Positions 60,263-64,000 of a DNA stretch of 64,000 nt are shown in pieces. Every line of letters begins with the position of its first letter. Position 1 is the first letter of the stretch. Both the position numbers and the translations under genes were made by a program. Under the pieces are notes generated by a model. That model made no database searches. It was given only the letters and a program-made list of their open reading frames with translations, and was not told the DNA's origin. The DNA is from Lithobates sylvaticus (taxonomy: Eukaryota; Chordata; Amphibia; Anura; Ranidae), in assembly GCA_028564925.1 (NCBI GenBank), contig CM053028.1, forward strand, positions 363,869,302 through 363,933,301, read 5' to 3'.

Positions 60263-61679
60263 CAGTTACAACCAAGACCCAGTACTGGTTCTAGGACCTT
60301 TGGAAACACCCGGGGAGCTGTAGCAAGCCCGAAGGGTAGAGCCACACACTGAAAATGACGTTCCTCTACTGCAAAAAGTAGGAACCTCTGACGAGGCTGA
60401 AAGATAGGCAAGTGTAAGTACGCGTCCTTTATATCGATGGAGGCTAAAAAGTCTCCCCTCTGGAGTAAGGTTACTACTGAGTGGACAGACTGCATCTGAA
60501 AGGATTGTATCAATAGATACTTGTTCAGGGACCTTAGGTCCAAAATGGGCCTTTTGTCACCCAAGTATTTTACCTGATTTGTTACATTGCAGCCTTTAGT
60601 TCAATGTTTTTTTTAATCTGAATTATATGTGATGGATCAGAACACAATAGTCCAAGTTGGTGAAGTAGAATTAGAAAAATATATACATAAAACTATTTTA
60701 CAGAAATAAAAAACTGATAATTCGCATGTGCGTATGTATTCATCCCCTTTGTTATGAAGCCCATAAAAAGCTCTGGCACAACCAATTACCTTCAGAAGTC
60801 ACATAATTGTGTGCAATCTAAGTGTCGCATGATCTGTCATTACATATACACACCTTTTTGAAAGGCCCCAGAGGCTGCAACACTGCCATGAAGACCAAGG
60901 AACTCCCCAAACAAGTAAGGGACAATGTTATTGAGAAGTACAAGTCAGGGTTAGGCTATAAAAAAAATATCCAAATTTTTGATGATGCCTAGGAGCACCA
61001 TCAAATCTATCATAACCAAATGGAAAGAACATGGCACAACAGCAAACCTGCCATGAGACAGCCACACACCAAAACTCATGGACCGGGCAGGGAGGGCATT
61101 TAATCAGAGAGGCAGCACAGAGACCTAAAGTAAACTTGGAGGAGCTGCAGAGTTCCACAGCAAAGACTGGAGTATCTGTACATAGGACAGCAAAAAGCCG
61201 TACGCTCCATAGAGTTGGGCTTTATGGCAGAGTGGCCAGAAAAAAGCCATTACTTTCAGCAAAAAACTAAATGGCACGTTTTGAGTTTGTGAAACGGCAT
61301 GTGAGAGACTCCCAAAATGTATGGAAGAAGGTGCTCTGGTCTGATGAGACTAAAATCGAACTTTTTGCCCATGAAAGAAAAAGCTATGTCTGGCGCAAAC
61401 CCAACACATCACATCACCCAAAGAACACCAATCCCTACAGTGAAACATGGTGGTGGCAGCATCATGCTGTGGGGATGTTTTTCAGCAGTTGGGACTGGGA
61501 AACTGGTCAGAGTTGAGGGAAAGATAGATGGTGCTAATAAATACAGGATTATTCTTGAGCAAAACCTGTTCAACTCTGTGTGTGATTTGAAGCTAGGATG
61601 GAGGTTCACCTTCCAGCAGGACAATGACCCCAAACACACTGCTAAAGCAACACTTGAGTGGTTTAAGTGGAAACATGTA

Positions 61680-63284
61680 CAGTGCCTTGCGAAAGTATTC
61701 GGCCCCCTTGAACTTTTCAAACTTTTGCCACATTTCAGGCTTCAAACATAAAGATATAAAATTTTAATTTTTTGAGAAGAATCACCAACAAGTGGGACAC
61801 AATTGTGAAGTGGAACGAAATCTATTGGATATTTTAAACTTTTTTAGCAAATAAAAAACTGAAAAGTGGTGCGTGCAAAATTATTCGGCCCCTTTACTTT
61901 CAGTGCAGCAAACTCACTCCAGAATTTCAGCGAAGATCTCTGAATGATCCAATGTTGTCCTAAATGACTGATGGTGATAGAATCCACCTGTGTGTAATCA
62001 AGTCTCTGTATAAATGCACCTGCTTTGTGATAGTCTCAGGGTTCTGTTGAAAGCGCAGAGAGCATCATGAAGACCAAGGAACACACCAGGCAGGTCCGTA
62101 ATACTGTTGTGGAGAAGTTTAAAGCCGGATTTGGATACAAAAAGATTTCCCAAGCTTTAAACATCCCAAGGAGCACTGTACAAGCGATCATTTTGAAATG
62201 GAAGGAGTATCAGACCACTGCAAATCTCCCAAGACCTGGCTGTCCCTCTAAACTTTCAGCTCAGACAAGGAGAAGACTGATCAGAGATGCAGCCAAGAGG
62301 CCCATGATCCCTCTGGATGAACTGCAGAGAATTACAGCTGAGGTGGGAGAGTCTGTCCATAGGATAACAATCAGTCGTACACTGTACAAATCTGGCCTTT
62401 ATGGAAGAGTGGCAAGAAGAAAGCCATTTCTCAAAGATATCCATAAAAAGTCTCGGCCAAAGTTTGCCACAAGCCACCTGGGAAACACACCAAACATGTG
62501 GAAGAAGGTGCTCTGGTCCGATGCAACCAAAATCAAACTTTTTGGCCACAATGCAAAACTATATGTTTGGCGTAAAAGCAACACAGCTCATCGCCCTCAA
62601 CACACCATCCCCACTGTTAAACATGGTGGTGGCAGCATCATGGTTTGGGCCTGCTTTTCTTCAGCAGGGTCAGGGAAGATGGTTAAAATTGAGGGGAAGA
62701 TGGATGCAGCCAAATACAGGACCATTCTGGATGAAAACCTGTTGGAGTCTGCAATAGACCTGAAACTGGGACGGAGATTTATCTTCCAACAAGACAATGA
62801 TCCCAAACATACAGCAAAATCTGGAATGGTTCACAAATAAACGTATCCAGGTGTTAGAATGGCCAAGTCAAAGTCCAGGCCTGAATCCAATCGAGAATCT
62901 GTGGAAAGAGCTGAAAACTGCTGTTCATAAACGCTCTCTATCCAACCTCACTGACCTCGAGCTGTTTTGCAAGGAAGAATGGGCAATAATTTCAGTCTCT
63001 CGATGTGCAAAACTGATAGAGACATACCCCAAGCGACTTGCAGCTGTAATCACAGCGAAAGGTGGCTCTACAAAGTATTAATGCAAGGGGGCCGAATAAT
63101 TTTTCATTTTCTTATTAAGTTAAAGTTTCAAAAATCCAATAGATTTCGTTCCACTTCACAATTGTGTCCCACTTGTTGGTGATTCTTCACAAAAAATTAA
63201 AATTTTATATCTTTATGTTTAAAGCCTGAAATGTGGCAAAAGGTTGAAAAGTTCAAGGGGGCCGAATACTTTCGCAAGGCACTG
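61680..63284 (+). mobile_element. Tc1-like transposon copy 3, 1.6 kb, near intact
   Basis: TA duplications (61678-61679, 63285-63286) flank ends CAGTGCCTTGCGAAAGTATT and AATACTTTCGCAAGGCACTG. Inverted terminal regions exceed 180 bp and match closely (GGCCCCCTTGAACTTTTCAA, GAAGTGGAACGAAATCTATT and their complements). The element is full length and carries one transposase gene. I recall near-identical termini from Tc1 elements of fishes, lampreys and Xenopus. It is nested in Tc1 copy 2, which is nested in DIRS fossil D, so it is the youngest of the three. Confidence 0.95.
62067..63081 (+). pseudogene. Tc1-like transposase (DD34E type), one frameshift
   Basis: The first frame (62067-62840) starts MKTKEHTRQVRNTVVEKFKA, the usual Tc1 start. 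Helix-turn-helix DNA-binding sequence lies at residues 18-47 (GYKKISQALNIPRSTVQAII). A GRPR-like LPRPGCPS follows at 54-61, then a second DNA-binding helix set to about 110. The catalytic domain has Asp152 in [20 protein letters not shown] at 185-198, and Asp243 in QQDNDPKH. The frame is lost near 62815-62822, after HTAKS, by what looks like a small deletion. It continues in the frame ending at 63081 with LEWFTNKRIQ, WPSQSPGLNPIENLWKEL and AAVITAKGGSTKY, which contains the third catalytic Glu. Such enzymes cut and paste their own element at TA sites. With this shift the copy is unlikely to be active. Confidence 0.92.
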
Positions 63285-64000
63285 TAAATGTGATGGAATG
63301 GCCTAGTCAAAACCCAGACCTAAATCCAATAGAAAATCTGTGGTCAGACCTAAAGATTGCTGCTCACGAGCGCAAACCATCCAACTTGAAGGAGCTGTTT
63401 TGCAAGGAGGAATGGGCAAAAATCCCAGTATTAAGATGTGGAAAGCTCATAGAGACTCATCCAAAGCAACTTGGAGTGATAGCCGCAAAAGGTGGCTCTA
63501 AAAGTATTGACTTTAGGGGGGGGGGGGTGAATAGTTATGCACATTGACTTTTTCTGTCATTTGTTTGCTTCACAATAAAATAAAAAAACATCTTCAAAGT
63601 TGTGGGCATGTTCTATAAATTAAATGATGCAAATCCTCAAACAATCCATGTTCATTCCAGGTTGTGAGGCAACAAAACATGAACAATGCCAAGGGGGTGA
63701 ATACTTTTGCAAGTTACTGTAGTGCCTCAAGCAATAGTTTCCTTTTTGGAGGATTCGAGGCAATGCAGGATCTTAGAAACCTCTGAGGGGGCACCCCCCC
63801 GTAACTCCAGTTTGTAACCGCGAGATATAATTGGGGAGACCCACTCGTCCTGAATTGTTTAACAAATGTCCGCAAAGTGCAGCAGCCTTCCCCCCAACTG
63901 ATGGAGTGGGGATGTCCCCTCAAAAGGAGGGCTTGGTGCTGGGTTTAGAAGAATTTTGGAAGCTCAGCTGACCAGTTCTTAAGCCATAAAAGTCTGCGCA

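Larger units (their letters stand above)
60571..63720 (+). mobile_element. Tc1-like transposon copy 2, split by a younger Tc1
   Basis: Sister of the copy at 24389-26922, aligning from GTTACATTGCAGCCTTTAG to the right end TGAATACTTTTGCAAGTTAC. The left terminus lacks about the first 20 bp, so no clean TA duplication is seen. Transposase remains start at about 60890 (MKTKELPKQVRDNVIEKYKS) and continue in broken frames: [40 protein letters not shown], and after the insertion MEWPSQNPDLNPIENLWSDL. The DDE motifs WSDETK, QQDND and NPIENLW are all still legible, but stops and frameshifts make it inactive. Confidence 0.9.
58490..64000 (-). mobile_element. DIRS-type retrotransposon fossil D, continues past the right edge
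   Basis: The left terminus (CATACATCATGGGACACAGA, TATATAACCCCTCCCATACA) matches the ends of fossil A, so they are the same broad subfamily. On the minus strand the recombinase occupies about 58866-60069 (AHSTRGVGTSWALRHR, VSVSQICNSANLVF, and upstream FNLPFTDPNLYARGN). Reverse-transcriptase sequence lies at about 60265-60567 (RPILDLRSLNKYL, FLASIDIKDAYLHLP) and resumes at about 63722-63900. Compared with DIRS architecture the RNase H portion is missing. It is broken, but its open frames are longer than in fossils A-C, so it is probably younger. A LINE tail and nested Tc1 copies interrupt it. Confidence 0.88.

Noticed and set aside
48363-64000. Search for the next dlg1 exon (HTTRPKRDYEVDGRDYHF...)
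   Set aside because: No matching + strand sequence with splice sites was found. The intron seems to run past the window edge.

Overview
This is a repeat-choked intronic window from a vertebrate, most likely an anuran amphibian and perhaps a ranid frog. The one host gene I can prove is dlg1 (SAP97, discs large MAGUK scaffold 1), on the + strand. Six short exons, with consensus AG acceptors and matching phases, encode the end of the SH3 region, the alternatively spliced hook (insert I3 and insert I2), the HVTSNASDSESSYR segment, GQEEYVLSYEPVSQQE, and the start of the guanylate-kinase-like domain ([16 protein letters not shown]...GSCVP). They lie at 1846-1915, 17125-17224, 17684-17717, 23905-23946, 47689-47739 and 48261-48362. 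They total about 0.4 kb of coding sequence in 64 kb, and none is long enough to show up as an ORF. The organism call is an inference from huge introns, DIRS tyrosine-recombinase retrotransposons, several Tc1 families and abundant TTAA-flanked elements.

Layout. 1-17124: intron before the alternative exons, with a TTAA element (176-1081), small fold-back MITEs, a 2.1 kb inverted-repeat element between 15-bp direct repeats (5451-7611), a DIRS fossil (8430-14190) and an L2-like LINE tail. 17125-17717: the two alternative hook exons, 459 bp apart. 17718-23904: intron dominated by a 2.5 kb almost G-free C/T-rich minisatellite. 23947-47688: a 24 kb intron built of nested transposons: a Tc1 copy split by a TTAA element, hAT MITEs, a DIRS fossil (30098-38930) split by two TTAA elements with minisatellites, and a Tc1-derived fold-back element (about 40727-46664) holding a 4.4 kb and a 0.95 kb TTAA-type element. 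47689-48362: two further dlg1 exons. 48363-64000: the next intron, open at the right edge, with a Tc1-like fragment, DIRS fragments, two solo LTRs, more TTAA elements, and a minus-strand DIRS fossil split by a Tc1 copy that is itself split by a younger, almost intact Tc1.

How it fits together. The reading frames of the dlg1 exons require exactly one of I3 and I2: skipping both or including both gives an early stop. The nested elements give a relative insertion order, and sibling copies supply empty sites that prove target duplications (TTAA, TA, and one CTAG case). The retroelements are fossils. The most intact mobile gene is the Tc1 transposase at 62067-63081, with one frameshift. No bacterial-type features, CRISPR arrays, tRNA or rRNA genes were seen.
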